Assembly (NCBI GenBank): GCA_003576695.1 | Contig: QOZQ01000005.1 | Location: 62,001 to 126,000, forward strand | DNA from: Taklimakanibacter lacteus | GTDB taxonomy: Bacteria; Pseudomonadota; Alphaproteobacteria; Rhizobiales; Aestuariivirgaceae | Reading direction: 5' to 3' | DNA length: 64,000 bases | Part shown: positions 41,536 to 50,855 of the stretch, piece by piece | Layout: each line of letters opens with the position of its first letter | How positions within the stretch are numbered: position 1 is the first letter of the stretch | Program-made: the position numbers and the translations under genes | Notes under the pieces: generated by a model | The model's database searches: none | What the model was told of the DNA's origin: nothing | What the model saw: the letters and a program-made list of their open reading frames with translations, nothing else

Positions 41536-42651
41536 ATGTTCACCAGACTGCAAAATGTCATCGACAATGCCGTTGCGCGCGGGTGCATCGTCGGCGTCGT
41601 TTTCCTGGTCGCCAGGGACGGCGAGATCGTCTTCGCGACGGAAAAAGGCTTTGCCGATCGCGAGGCGGGCGTGCCGGTGCGCCGCGATACGATCTTCCGC
41701 CTCGCCTCCGTCACCAAGCCCTTCGTAGCCATGGCGGCGCTCGCCATGGCAGATCGGGGCCGCATCAGGCTCGAAGATCCTGTCAGGCTCCACCTCCCCT
41801 ATTTCCGGCCGCGCCTTGCCGATGGAACGGAGCCACTGATCACACTGCGCCATCTCCTCACCCACACTTCGGGCCTGAGCTACGATTATCCCGATGCCGA
41901 TTTTTCCGATGGCCTGTCGGACACCGATTTCGGCTTCGAGGAGAACTTCACGCGCCTGGCGAAGCGCCCGCTCAAATTCGCGCCGGGCAGCTCATGGGAA
42001 TATTCGGTGGCCATCGATGTGCTGGGCGCCGTGCTCGCCGCCGTCGAGGAGACGACGCTCAATGCGGTCGTCAGGCGCTATGTGAACGATCCCCTGGGCA
42101 TCGCTGCCGATACGGGCTTCGCCATCGCCGATCGCAGCCGCCTCGCCACCGCCTATGCCGATGCCACGCCGGTTGCGATGCGCATGCCCGATCGGATCGT
42201 TCTCGGGAACGCCGAGACCGGCATCTTCAATTTCGCGCCGGTGCGCGCCTTCAACCCGCACGCCTTCCAGTCGGGCGGCGCCGGCATGGTGGGAACGGCG
42301 CCCGATGTGCTGCGGCTCCTCGAAGCGCTGCGCATGGAGGGCACGCCGGTGCTGCGGCCCGAGACATGGCGGGCCGCGGTCTCCAACCAGATCGGCGCGC
42401 TGCCGCGCGAAAGCGAGCCGCCCGGCCAACGCTTCGGCTATCTGAGCGCCATCGTGTCCGACCCGAAAGCGGCCGCTACGCCGCAATCGGCCGGCACGCT
42501 GAACTGGGGCGGGGTCTATGGCAATGACTGGTATGTCGACATCGCCAAAGGCCTGAGCGTCGTCAGCCTCAGCAACACTGCGCTCGAAGGCTGCAACGGG
42601 CAGTTCGTGAGGGACACGCGCGACGCGCTCTATGCCGATCTGGCTTCTTGA
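41536..42651 (+). CDS. Serine hydrolase, beta-lactamase/DD-peptidase fold (class C)
   Basis: A 371-residue beta-lactamase-related hydrolase. The SXXK motif is SVTK (about residue 58), preceded by FRLA; the second motif is YSV in SWEYSVAIDVLGAV (usually YXN); the third is near NWGGVYGNDWYVD. There is no signal peptide, so it is probably a cytoplasmic esterase or amidase. The start is directly at the stop of the transporter gene (one operon), suggesting that it hydrolyses the imported compound. A family A repeat follows it. Confidence 0.85.
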   Translation: MFTRLQNVIDNAVARGCIVGVVFLVARDGEIVFATEKGFADREAGVPVRRDTIFRLASVTKPFVAMAALAMADRGRIRLEDPVRLHLPYFRPRLADGTEPLITLRHLLTHTSGLSYDYPDADFSDGLSDTDFGFEENFTRLAKRPLKFAPGSSWEYSVAIDVLGAVLAAVEETTLNAVVRRYVNDPLGIAADTGFAIADRSRLATAYADATPVAMRMPDRIVLGNAETGIFNFAPVRAFNPHAFQSGGAGMVGTAPDVLRLLEALRMEGTPVLRPETWRAAVSNQIGALPRESEPPGQRFGYLSAIVSDPKAAATPQSAGTLNWGGVYGNDWYVDIAKGLSVVSLSNTALEGCNGQFVRDTRDALYADLAS

Positions 42652-42655
42652 TTGC

Positions 42656-42700
42656 GCATGATCTGATCGGAAAACCGCTGCCCACTTTTCCGGATCATGC
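42656..42700. repeat. Dispersed palindromic repeat, family A copy 3
   Basis: GCATGATC (42656-42663) with GGAAAACCG and CACTTTTCC inside and GGATCATGC (42692-42700) at the end. It lies between converging genes, in terminator position, and is the best preserved of the three copies. Confidence 0.8.
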
Positions 42701-42701
42701 T

Positions 42702-43538
42702 TCAGCCGATCTTCGTCGGCATGACCCACCAGTCGGGATGAGCACCCATGACATCGATGGCGGCAGCGTCCGCCTCCTGGACCGACGGGAAGATACCGAA
42801 GCAGGTGGCGCCCGAGCCCGACATGCGGGCGAAATGGACGCCCTCGGTCGCCTGCAAGGCCTGGATCACCTCCGCGATGACCGGCTCGAGCGCCAGAGCG
42901 GGCGCGGTGAGATCGTTGCGGTAGGAGGCGATGTCCGCTCCCGCCACGAGGCCTTCAAAAGCACTGTCGCCGGGCGCGAGCGCAAGCTTCGCAAAGACCT
43001 CCGCCGTCGCCACCGGCCGGCGCGGATTGACCAGCACCGCCGGCATCGGCGCCACATCGGCCAGCGGCTCCAGCCGATCGCCGACACCCCGCATGCGGCA
43101 GGCCCTGTTGAGAAGGCAGACCGGCACATCGGCGCCGAGGCCCGCGGCGACGGCGCGCAGCCCTTCCGCATCCACCCCGCCCGCAAGTGCCGCGAGCCCG
43201 CGCAGGCAGGCCGCCGCATCGGCCGAGCCGCCGCCGATACCCGCGGCGATCGGAAGATTCTTCTCAAGCGTGATGTGATAGGGCCGGCTTCGGGCGGGGA
43301 AGGCGTCGGCAAAATCCCGCGCCGCCTTGAGCACGAGATTGCCGGCGGTATCGGCAAGCTCGGCGGCGAAGGGACCGGTGATGGCGAGCTGCCAGTCCTC
43401 GGAGTCCGCGAAGCTCAGGCGATCCGCCACATCGGCAAAGGCGACGATGCTGTCGAGCTCGTGATAGCCGTCCGACCCGCGGCCAAGCACGTGAAGTGCC
43501 AGATTGATCTTGGCCGGCGCCCGCTCGCTGTGCAGCAA
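42702..43538 (-). CDS. ispE: 4-diphosphocytidyl-2-C-methyl-D-erythritol kinase
   Basis: GHMP kinase of the MEP isoprenoid pathway, phosphorylating CDP-methylerythritol. APAKINLALHVLGRGSDGYH at the N-terminus, the ATP-binding loop LPIAAGIGGGSADAAA (about residues 92-107) and MSGSGATCFG near the C-terminus are the three GHMP motifs. Its 278 residues are normal for IspE. It follows the TPR gene closely on the minus strand. With ispB at 7.3 kb, it shows that the organism makes isoprenoids by the MEP route. Confidence 0.95.
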   Translation of the reverse strand: MLHSERAPAKINLALHVLGRGSDGYHELDSIVAFADVADRLSFADSEDWQLAITGPFAAELADTAGNLVLKAARDFADAFPARSRPYHITLEKNLPIAAGIGGGSADAAACLRGLAALAGGVDAEGLRAVAAGLGADVPVCLLNRACRMRGVGDRLEPLADVAPMPAVLVNPRRPVATAEVFAKLALAPGDSAFEGLVAGADIASYRNDLTAPALALEPVIAEVIQALQATEGVHFARMSGSGATCFGIFPSVQEADAAAIDVMGAHPDWWVMPTKIG

Positions 43539-43541
43539 GGA

Positions 43542-45272
43542 TTACCCGTTGTTCCCGGCAGGCGCGTTCTGTGCCGGGGTTACCGGCTGGTCGTCGGGAA
43601 GGCCTTCCTTGAGCTTCTGCTCGATGCGCGTCAGGTCCTCGGGCTCAGGCCTGTTGTCCTTGGCGTGCTGCCACTGGAAGCGCGCCTCGAGCTGGCGGCC
43701 GACGCGCCAATAGGCATCACCCAGATGGTCGGCAATGATCGGATCGGCGGGCTTCAGTTCGACGGCGCGCTCAAGCTGCCTGACCGCCTCGTCATACTCG
43801 CCAAGACGGAAATGCGCCCAGCCGAGACTGTCGACGATATAGCCGTCATTCGGCTTCAACTCGACGGCCTTACGCACCATGGCGATCGCCTCGGTGAGGT
43901 TGAGCTTCTTGTCGATCATCGAATAGCCGAGATAGTTGAGCACCATCGGCTGGTCGGGCTCGAGCTGCAGGGCCTTGCGGAAATCAGCCTCCGCCTTGTC
44001 CCACTGCTTGGTGCGCTCCAACGCGATGCCGCGATAGTAGTAGACGGTCCAATTGTCCTTCGTGGGCGTCGCGATCAAGGCTACCGCCGCATTATAGGCA
44101 TCGGCGGCGAGCTGGAATTCCTCGTTGTTGCGATAGAGATTGCCGAGCGTCACGAAGGCATCATAGTCCTTGGGATCACTATCGGTCAGCGCCTTGAGGC
44201 GGGCCTTTGCCTCGTCCTTCTTCTCGAGCCTCTGCAGATTGACCGCGACCTCGAGATCGGCATTGGATTTCAGCGGCGAGGTCTTGTCGATCGCATCATA
44301 GGCGTCGATCGAGCGCTGATAGTTGTTCATGCTCTCATAGATGTCGCCCAGGAGCGTGAGATTGATGTTCTTGTCGCCCTCGACGGAAAGCGCGAGCTGG
44401 GCGTAGGCCAAGGCCACATCGAGACCCTGGTCGTCGGACAGCGCGCTCGCCACCGAGAACAGCGCCTCGCTCATGCCGGCCTGCGGCGTCTTGATAAAGG
44501 GCTCGGGCTTGTCACCGCGATTGAGGGCGTCGAGCTCCTGGCGCACCAGCGGATTCTTTTCGGCGGCGGCGAGGAACTGCTCGTAGACCTTGCGCGCCTC
44601 GTCCTTCTGGCCGATGCGGTCCAGATAGTTGCCATAGGCCTGGACGACACGCAGCGAATTTCCGGCCTGGGCATAGGCCTTCTTGTAGAAGCTGTCGGCC
44701 CTGAGATTGGCGCCCAGGTAATCGGCGATCAGCGCGCCGTGATAGGATTTGAAGTTCTCGAGCGTCTCGTTCCGGTCGAGCTTGTCGAGGGCGTTGAAGG
44801 CCTGCGCCTGGTTGCCCTGGGCGGCATAGGTCCAGGCGGTGAGAAGGGCCGATGTCAGCTCGCCGATCGGCGTGTAGGCGGCCTTCTTGAAGTTCTCGCG
44901 GGCGCGGACGAAGCGCTTCAGCCTGACATCGCGCAGGCCGAGCACGAAGCGGGCCATGCGATGCTGACTGTTGAAGGAAAGCACACGCTCGGCATAGTCC
45001 TCGGCGCTGGCGATCTTGCCTTCCGAGAGATCGAAAACGAAGACCCGCTCGATGAGCACCGCATTGTTGGGATCATCGCGCAAAGCCTGCTGGAAATACT
45101 GGCCCGCGGCATCCATGTCGCGCTGCTTGCCGGCGAAGCGGCCGGCGAGGTAGCTGCCAGACAGCGAGGTTCCTTCGATATCGAGATCTTCATAGCCCGC
45201 ATGGGCGGGAAGGGCGGCAAACATCAGGCCAAAGGCCAAGGCCGGCAGCATCCGGCTGAGGGGCTTCATCAT
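43542..45272 (-). CDS. Exported tetratricopeptide repeat protein
   Basis: A 576-residue protein with a Sec signal (PLSRMLPALAFGLMFAALPA, then HAG) and many TPR units, for example SAEDYAERVLSFNSQHRMAR, AYDAIDKTSPLKSNADLEVA, TNKDN region and VRKAVELKPNDGYIVDSLGW, EAVRQLERAVELKPADPIIA. Such proteins act as periplasmic or membrane assembly scaffolds. It ends four bases before ispE. The ATG at 45272 is taken; a TTG one codon earlier and an ATG one codon later are alternatives. Confidence 0.85.
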   Translation of the reverse strand: MMKPLSRMLPALAFGLMFAALPAHAGYEDLDIEGTSLSGSYLAGRFAGKQRDMDAAGQYFQQALRDDPNNAVLIERVFVFDLSEGKIASAEDYAERVLSFNSQHRMARFVLGLRDVRLKRFVRARENFKKAAYTPIGELTSALLTAWTYAAQGNQAQAFNALDKLDRNETLENFKSYHGALIADYLGANLRADSFYKKAYAQAGNSLRVVQAYGNYLDRIGQKDEARKVYEQFLAAAEKNPLVRQELDALNRGDKPEPFIKTPQAGMSEALFSVASALSDDQGLDVALAYAQLALSVEGDKNINLTLLGDIYESMNNYQRSIDAYDAIDKTSPLKSNADLEVAVNLQRLEKKDEAKARLKALTDSDPKDYDAFVTLGNLYRNNEEFQLAADAYNAAVALIATPTKDNWTVYYYRGIALERTKQWDKAEADFRKALQLEPDQPMVLNYLGYSMIDKKLNLTEAIAMVRKAVELKPNDGYIVDSLGWAHFRLGEYDEAVRQLERAVELKPADPIIADHLGDAYWRVGRQLEARFQWQHAKDNRPEPEDLTRIEQKLKEGLPDDQPVTPAQNAPAGNNG

Positions 45273-45483
45273 CAAGGTGGAACTCTTTCCGATCGCGAGG
45301 CACTCCCTGGCGATTCAGGACATAAAATGAGGTTTTTTGACGATTGCCGCAAGGGGCGTGGAATCGCAGGGCCGCCGACCTCAAGAAAAAGGGGCGTTTC
45401 GCAAGGAAACGCCCCGAGGTGCAAGCTGGCCCGGGTGGTGTATAGGGTCACTTGCTCAAACTCGAATATCGGTCGCAGGCTCG

Positions 45484-46521
45484 CTATTTGATGAGCCTCA
45501 CGGAATTCTGGCCGCTGGCCTTCACAGTCGGACATTCCAGGACGATACGGATGTCGTTGTAGTCCCTGTCGGACCCGCCCTTTTCCGGCGGACGGTCTTC
45601 CCAGCCATAGTAGAAAAACTTGCCGGTCGAGCAGGTTGACGTCGCCTTTTTCGGCGTCCGGTTCGGCCCCTCTTGGATGATGCCGCCCTGATTTACCGGT
45701 TTGCACTGGTTGCTAGTATCGCACAGGATGGTTTCGAGCAGGCTGTAGCCGAGGCTATAGGTTTCCGAGCCGTCGTCGTTGACTACCGTATCGGTGTAAT
45801 AATTGTAGCGCTCCGCGCTTCCCTTATCCCATTTCGACTTCGTGGTCCGCATATTGCGCACATTGTACAGCCGGAAGCTCAAGGTTTCCTTGGGCCCGCA
45901 TACCGGCATCGTATAGGTGTATTTGGTGCCGCCATTGTCGGCGACGGCCGTCATCTGCGACCGCCCCTTGTCGGCATTGCCTTTCTTCGCGCTGTCGTAG
46001 CAATAGACGTAGATGCGGTTGTAGTCCCACGCCTCCGGGTCGAGATCAGTGAGGACTGGCGGCTTGTATTCCAGCACCGGCTCGGAATAGCGCGCCACGG
46101 CGATGATATCCACATCCATTTCCTTCGCAATGCCGGGAACGGCGCCCATGATCGTTACCGGCACCTTGGCCGTCGCAGCGACCTTGAAGTCCGTGGCGTT
46201 CAACCAGGTGCCCTGGAACGAGACATTCTCGATGCTGTCACCATAACGCGACTTTGTATGATCCTTGGCGGCGGTCACTCCTACCTGATCACCGGCCGTC
46301 GGCCCGCCGACGGCGCCCGCAAGTGCCGCGGCGTCCGCCTCGGCCTGCATGTAGGCCGTAACCGACTGCTGACGCGCATAGTCGATGGCGATGCCCGCCG
46401 AGGCAAACAGCGGAATGGCAACAAGCCCTGTGATGACGGCGACATTGCCGCGCGCATCACCGCGGAACCGGCGCAGCAGCGAGCCACCGCTTGTCCAAAT
46501 CCTGCTCAGATGGTTTTTCAT
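45484..46521 (-). CDS. TadE/TadG-like pilus-associated protein
   Basis: A 345-residue protein. The N-terminal segment RRFRGDARGNVAVITGLVAI, then PLFASAGIAIDYARQ, is the TadE/TadG signature: a single membrane helix preceded by a short basic tail and G-N-V/A-V. The rest is periplasmic, with DRDYNDIRIVLEC near the end. TadG-like proteins assist Flp/Tad pilus assembly, but no other tad genes are in the window. GTG at 46530 is an alternative start. It is monocistronic with a palindrome upstream. Confidence 0.78.
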   Translation of the reverse strand: MKNHLSRIWTSGGSLLRRFRGDARGNVAVITGLVAIPLFASAGIAIDYARQQSVTAYMQAEADAAALAGAVGGPTAGDQVGVTAAKDHTKSRYGDSIENVSFQGTWLNATDFKVAATAKVPVTIMGAVPGIAKEMDVDIIAVARYSEPVLEYKPPVLTDLDPEAWDYNRIYVYCYDSAKKGNADKGRSQMTAVADNGGTKYTYTMPVCGPKETLSFRLYNVRNMRTTKSKWDKGSAERYNYYTDTVVNDDGSETYSLGYSLLETILCDTSNQCKPVNQGGIIQEGPNRTPKKATSTCSTGKFFYYGWEDRPPEKGGSDRDYNDIRIVLECPTVKASGQNSVRLIK

Positions 46522-46596
46522 CTTCCTCACATCCCCGGCGCAGATGCGCGCGTCGCATGAGGGGCAAACTAAGAGAAGAGGGTTCTTGAGCGATTG

Positions 46597-46625
46597 CCGG
46601 TTTGATTAAAACTTTAATCAACCGG
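46597..46625. promoter_or_regulatory. AT-rich palindrome between the TadG-like and ETF-QO genes
   Basis: CCGGTTTGATTAAA and TTTAATCAACCGG form a 29-base imperfect inverted repeat centred at 46611. It is 67-100 bases upstream of the TadG-like gene and 3' of the ETF-QO gene. Two ACTTCGAA repeats lie nearby at 46673 and 46684. It could be an operator of the pilus gene or a terminator of the gene before. Confidence 0.45.
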
Positions 46626-46708
46626 GGCTGATCAACGGGTCTTTTGCTGGTTGGCTTAAATGGCCCTGAAGGACTTCGAATAAACTTCGAAGTATTTTCC
46701 TAGACCGG

Positions 46709-48370
46709 TCACATATTGGGATAGTTGGGGCCCTCGCCGCCCTGCGGCACCACCCAGTTGATGTTCTGCGAGGGATCCTTGATGTCGCAGGTCTTGCAGT
46801 GGACGCAGTTCTGGTGGTTGATCTGGAAGCGCTGCTCCTGGCCTTCTCCGCCCACCACCTCATATACGCCGGCCGGGCAGTAACGCTGCGCCGGCTCGGC
46901 CCAGTTCGGCAGATTGACGGCAATGGGAATCGACGGGTTCTTAAGCTTGAGATGGGGCGGCTCGTCCTCCTCGTGATTGGTCGCCGAGAAGGCCACATTG
47001 GTGAGGCGGTCGAAGGAAATGATGCCGTCGGGCTTGGGGTAGTCGATCGGCTTCATCTGGGATGCGGGCTTGAGCGTTGCATAGTCGGCCTTGCCGTGCT
47101 TCCAGGTGCCGAGGCCGAAGCCGAAAAGCTGGTTGAGCCACATATCGGCGCCGCCCAGCGCCAGGCCGCCGACGAGGCCGAGCTTCGACCACATCGGCTT
47201 CACATTGCGCACCCGGCTCAGGTCCTCATAGACCCAGGATTTCTCATAAGCCGTCTGGTAGTCGGCAAGCTCGTCCGCGGCGCGGCCGGCCTGCAGCGCC
47301 TTGAAGGCGGTCTCGGCGGCGAGCATGCCGGTTTTCATGGCATTATGCGAGCCCTTGATTCGCGGCACGTTCACGAAGCCCGCCGAGCAGCCGATCAGCG
47401 CACCACCCGGGAAGAAGAGCCTCGGCACCGACTGCAAGCCGCCTTCGGTGATGGCGCGGGCACCATAGGCGATGCGCCGGCCGCCGCGCAGCACCGGCTC
47501 GATCAGCGGGTGATGCTTGAAACGCTGGAACTCCATATAGGGAAAGAGATGCGGGTTGTCGTAGTTCAGGTGCACGACGAATCCCACCGACACCAGATTG
47601 TCCTCGAGATGATACATGAAGGAGCCGCCGCCGACCTTCAGGCCGAGCGGCCAGCCCATCGTGTGGGTGACCTGCCCTGCCCTATGGTTCTCGGGCAGCA
47701 CTTCCCAGAGCTCCTTCATGCCCAGGCCGAATTTCTGCGGCTCCTTGCCTTCCGACAGGTTGAACCTGGCGATGATCTCCTTGGCGAGCGAGCCCCTGAC
47801 GCCTTCGGCGATGAAGACATATTTGCCATGGAGCTCCATGCCGGGCTGGAAGTCGGGCTTGCGCGAGCCGTCCCGGGCGATGCCGAAGACGCCGGCAACG
47901 ACGCCCTTGACCGATCCGTCCTCGCGATAGAGCACTTCCGAGCAGGCGAAGCCCGGATAGATCTCGACGCCGAGCGCCTCGGCCTGCTGGGCCAGCCAAC
48001 GGCAGACATTGCCCAGCGACACGGCGTAGTTGCCGTGATTGTCCATGAGCGGCGGCATCAGGATATTGGGCAGGCGCACCGAGCCTTGCGGCCCCAGGAC
48101 ATAGAAGCGGTCCTCCTTGACCTCGGTCTTGAGGGGGGCGCCCTTCTCCTTCCAGTCGGGAATGAGCTCGTTGAGCGCAATCGGGTCCATCACGGCGCCG
48201 GAGAGAATATGGGCGCCGACTTCCGAGCCCTTTTCGAGGACACAGACCGACACGTCATGGCCGGTCTCGGCGGCGAGCTGTTTCAATCTTATGGCGGCGG
48301 ACAGGCCGGCGGGCCCCGCCCCCACGATCACGACGTCGTATTCCATGGCTTCGCGCTGGACGTCTTCCAC
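46709..48370 (-). CDS. Electron transfer flavoprotein-ubiquinone oxidoreductase
   Basis: Membrane-bound flavoenzyme passing electrons from ETF (fatty acid and amino acid oxidation) to ubiquinone. VVIVGAGPAGLSAAIRLKQL binds FAD (about residues 14-33). The 4Fe-4S cluster is held by RYCPAGVYE and CVHCKTCDIKDPSQNINW at the C-terminus (four Cys). HILSGAVMDPIALNELIP and FVHLNYDNPHLFPYMEFQRF-like blocks are diagnostic. 553 residues is the usual length. The first eight residues may be dispensable, as MEYDVVIVG is the family start. Confidence 0.96.
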   Translation of the reverse strand: MEDVQREAMEYDVVIVGAGPAGLSAAIRLKQLAAETGHDVSVCVLEKGSEVGAHILSGAVMDPIALNELIPDWKEKGAPLKTEVKEDRFYVLGPQGSVRLPNILMPPLMDNHGNYAVSLGNVCRWLAQQAEALGVEIYPGFACSEVLYREDGSVKGVVAGVFGIARDGSRKPDFQPGMELHGKYVFIAEGVRGSLAKEIIARFNLSEGKEPQKFGLGMKELWEVLPENHRAGQVTHTMGWPLGLKVGGGSFMYHLEDNLVSVGFVVHLNYDNPHLFPYMEFQRFKHHPLIEPVLRGGRRIAYGARAITEGGLQSVPRLFFPGGALIGCSAGFVNVPRIKGSHNAMKTGMLAAETAFKALQAGRAADELADYQTAYEKSWVYEDLSRVRNVKPMWSKLGLVGGLALGGADMWLNQLFGFGLGTWKHGKADYATLKPASQMKPIDYPKPDGIISFDRLTNVAFSATNHEEDEPPHLKLKNPSIPIAVNLPNWAEPAQRYCPAGVYEVVGGEGQEQRFQINHQNCVHCKTCDIKDPSQNINWVVPQGGEGPNYPNM

Positions 48371-48524
48371 AGTTCCCGTTCTCCCAATTCACCGGGTTGT
48401 TTGCGTAACCGGCTCTCGTTTTTCGCATAGCCATAAAATGGATGCGATTGGTTCCGGCCTGTTATAGTGACAGGAGACAGAGGCGCAAGCCACCCTTTAA
48501 GGCATTGAAAACACTGTTTGCGAC

Positions 48525-49361
48525 ATGAGAGCCAGCGAAGCAGCAGCAGCCCTAGAATGGCTGGTCGAGATGGGAGCGGACGAGATCATCGGCGATGCGC
48601 CGGTGAACCGGCTGCTGACGCCCACCCCCACGGCGCCCGAGCCGGCCAAGGCCGCAGCCGCACCTCTGGCCACACCGGGCATCGTCAGGCCTACTGCCAT
48701 CGTCGCTCAATATTCCAGCGGCCCCGCGGCACAGCCGGCCGGCGCCAATGACGCCGCGCTGATGGCCGGTCAATGCTCGACGCTGGCCGAGATCGAGCAG
48801 GCGCTTCGGCACTTCGAAGCCTGCCCGCTCAAGAAAACGGCGACCAATCTCTGTTTCGCCGACGGCAACGCACAAGCCGATGTGATGCTGATCGGCGAGG
48901 CGCCAGGCCGCGACGAAGACATCCAGGGCAAGCCTTTCGTCGGCCGCTCCGGCCAGCTTCTCGACCGCATGCTGAAGGCGATCGGCCTGTCGCGGCATGG
49001 CGAGAGTCCGCAGGATTCCGTCTATATCTCGAATGTCATCTTCTGGCGCCCGCCCGGCAACCGCACGCCCACCGACCAGGAAACGCTGATGTGTCTGCCC
49101 TTCGTCAAGCGCGCCATCGAGATCAAGAAGCCCCGGCTTCTGGTCTGCCTCGGCGCCACCCCGACGCAGCGCCTTATCGGCAGGTCCGAGGGCATATTGA
49201 AGCTCAGGGGCCGCTGGTTCGACTTCGCCACGGAGAGCGGCAGCATCCCGCTGCTCGCGACCCTGCATCCGGCCTATCTCTTGCGCCAGCCGGCGCAGAA
49301 GCGTCTGGCCTGGCGCGATTTGATCTCCCTCAAGCAGAGGCTAAAAGCCGATGCCCATTAG
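48525..49361 (+). CDS. Family 4 uracil-DNA glycosylase (iron-sulfur type)
   Basis: DNA repair enzyme removing uracil. It has the family 4 motif [21 protein letters not shown] and motif [12 protein letters not shown], plus CPLKKTATN, in which the Cys is a ligand of the 4Fe-4S cluster. About 85 residues of Ala/Pro-rich sequence precede the catalytic domain, a common feature in alphaproteobacteria. It is divergent from ETF-QO and overlaps the LysE-type gene by 11 bases, forming an operon with moaB. Confidence 0.9.
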   Translation: MRASEAAAALEWLVEMGADEIIGDAPVNRLLTPTPTAPEPAKAAAAPLATPGIVRPTAIVAQYSSGPAAQPAGANDAALMAGQCSTLAEIEQALRHFEACPLKKTATNLCFADGNAQADVMLIGEAPGRDEDIQGKPFVGRSGQLLDRMLKAIGLSRHGESPQDSVYISNVIFWRPPGNRTPTDQETLMCLPFVKRAIEIKKPRLLVCLGATPTQRLIGRSEGILKLRGRWFDFATESGSIPLLATLHPAYLLRQPAQKRLAWRDLISLKQRLKADAH

Positions 49362-49977
49362 TGCAGCCGACCTTGTCGTCTTCCTTACAGCGGCGCTCAC
49401 CCTCAATCTCACCCCGGGCAACGACATGATGTATGTGCTGGGGCAAAGCATCAAGGGCGGCACCAGATCGGGCATCGCCGCGAGTTTTGGAATTGCCGCA
49501 GGATCGTTCATCCACCTGATGCTGGTGGCGGCCGGCATCGCGGTGGTCCTGTCGCATTATCCGGCGATGTTCGACGCAATCCGCTGGGCAGGCGCCACCT
49601 ATCTGGTGTGGATTGCCTACAAGACGCTCACTTCGGCGGCGGGTCCCCTCGCCCAGGGATCGGAGAAGCGCAGCCTCCTCGCGGCGTGGCGCGACGGCGT
49701 TCTCGTCAACACCTTCAATCCCAAGACGATCGTCTTCATGTTCGCCTTCCTGCCGCCCTTCGTGCGGCCGGAAAACGGCTCGCCTTTGCTGCAGCTCTTC
49801 ATTCTCGGCATGATCTTCAATTTCGGCGGCACGGCGATCAACAGCCTGGTCGCCGTCTTCTCCGGCGGCATCGGCGCCAAGCTCAGCCAAAGTCCACGCA
49901 TCGCCCGCGGCTTCGCCATCGCTTCGGCGTCGCTCTTCCTGGTGCTCGCGGCGCGCCTCGCCTTCGAAAGACGCTGA
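49351..49977 (+). CDS. LysE/RhtB-family amino acid exporter
   Basis: A 208-residue inner-membrane exporter with about six helices. [20 protein letters not shown] near the N-terminus is the LysE/RhtB motif (P-G-P/N), followed by [18 protein letters not shown] and [14 protein letters not shown]. Family substrates include homoserine, threonine and other amino acids; the substrate here is unknown. It starts inside the end of the glycosylase gene and ends one base before moaB. Confidence 0.88.
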   Translation: MPISAADLVVFLTAALTLNLTPGNDMMYVLGQSIKGGTRSGIAASFGIAAGSFIHLMLVAAGIAVVLSHYPAMFDAIRWAGATYLVWIAYKTLTSAAGPLAQGSEKRSLLAAWRDGVLVNTFNPKTIVFMFAFLPPFVRPENGSPLLQLFILGMIFNFGGTAINSLVAVFSGGIGAKLSQSPRIARGFAIASASLFLVLAARLAFERR

Positions 49978-49978
49978 G

Positions 49979-50527
49979 ATGAGCGAAACCCCGGCAAGCC
50001 GTTCCTTTATCCCGGTGCGCATCGCGGTGCTCACGGTTTCCGATACGCGCACGCTCGAAACCGACAAATCTGGCGACACACTGGCAGGACGGATCGCCGA
50101 GGCGGGCCACAAGCTCTCCGACCGCCAGATCGTCAAGGACGATGTGCGCGCCATCCGCGCGCAAGTGCGCAAGTGGCTGAAACGCGACGATGTCGATGTC
50201 ATCATCTCGACCGGCGGGACCGGGCTGACCGGCCGCGACGTGACGGTCGAGGCGATGCGGGCGCTGTTCGAGAAGGAAATGGAAGGCTTCGGTGTTGCCT
50301 TCCACATGATCTCCTTCCAGAAGATCGGCGTCTCGACGGTGCAGTCGCGTGCCACCGCGGGCGTCGCCAAGGGCAAATACATCTTCTGCCTGCCGGGCTC
50401 GCCCGGCGCCTGCCGCGACGGCTGGGACGGCATCCTCAGGAGCCAGCTCGACTACCGGCACATGCCGTGCAACTTCGTCGAGATCATGCCGCGCCTTGAC
50501 GAGCACCTGCAGCGGCGCAAGGGCTGA
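49979..50527 (+). CDS. moaB: Molybdenum cofactor biosynthesis protein B
   Basis: A 182-residue MoaB/MogA-type protein of molybdenum cofactor synthesis, adenylating molybdopterin. IAVLTVSDTRTLETDKSGDT, DVIISTGGTGLTGRDVT (substrate loop) and FCLPGSPGACRDGWDGIL are conserved. It lies third in the glycosylase operon. Whether it works as MogA or is redundant MoaB cannot be seen. Confidence 0.93.
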   Translation: MSETPASRSFIPVRIAVLTVSDTRTLETDKSGDTLAGRIAEAGHKLSDRQIVKDDVRAIRAQVRKWLKRDDVDVIISTGGTGLTGRDVTVEAMRALFEKEMEGFGVAFHMISFQKIGVSTVQSRATAGVAKGKYIFCLPGSPGACRDGWDGILRSQLDYRHMPCNFVEIMPRLDEHLQRRKG

Positions 50528-50792
50528 CCGCTCGCGACCGCGTCTGCCGCAATATTTTCATCCGCCCGCATCTCGGCCGGGCCGCGGCATCAAGGACCGG
50601 AGGCAAGCGGAACTGAGCGTCTTGCTCTCGGGCGCCATCCTGCGCGGCCACAACGCCTGCAACTGATCATCCGTTCGAAACGATCATCGCAAAGGCTCGC
50701 CACTCGATCATGGTCAATGAATTCTGAAGGCTTCGATTTAACCACCCGTACAGATACTGCCATATACAAGCGCGCATATGGCCTATGATGAA

Positions 50793-50822
50793 CCCCGATC
50801 ACCGGGAAACGCGTGATCGGGG
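50793..50822. terminator. Perfect hairpin between moaB and the binding-protein gene
   Basis: CCCCGATCAC (50793-50802) and GTGATCGGGG (50813-50822) around a ten-base loop, 34 bases before the next ATG. There is no T-run, so leader hairpin or operator is as likely as termination. The rest of the 328-base gap shows no gene. Confidence 0.45.
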
Positions 50823-50855
50823 CGGCCAATCTCCTGACCAGATCGCGCGGAGTCG

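Noticed and set aside
42648-45491. 947-codon plus-strand ORF
   Set aside because: Antisense of ispE and the TPR gene in GC-rich DNA.
46799-48430. 543-codon plus-strand ORF
   Set aside because: Shadow of the ETF-ubiquinone oxidoreductase gene.
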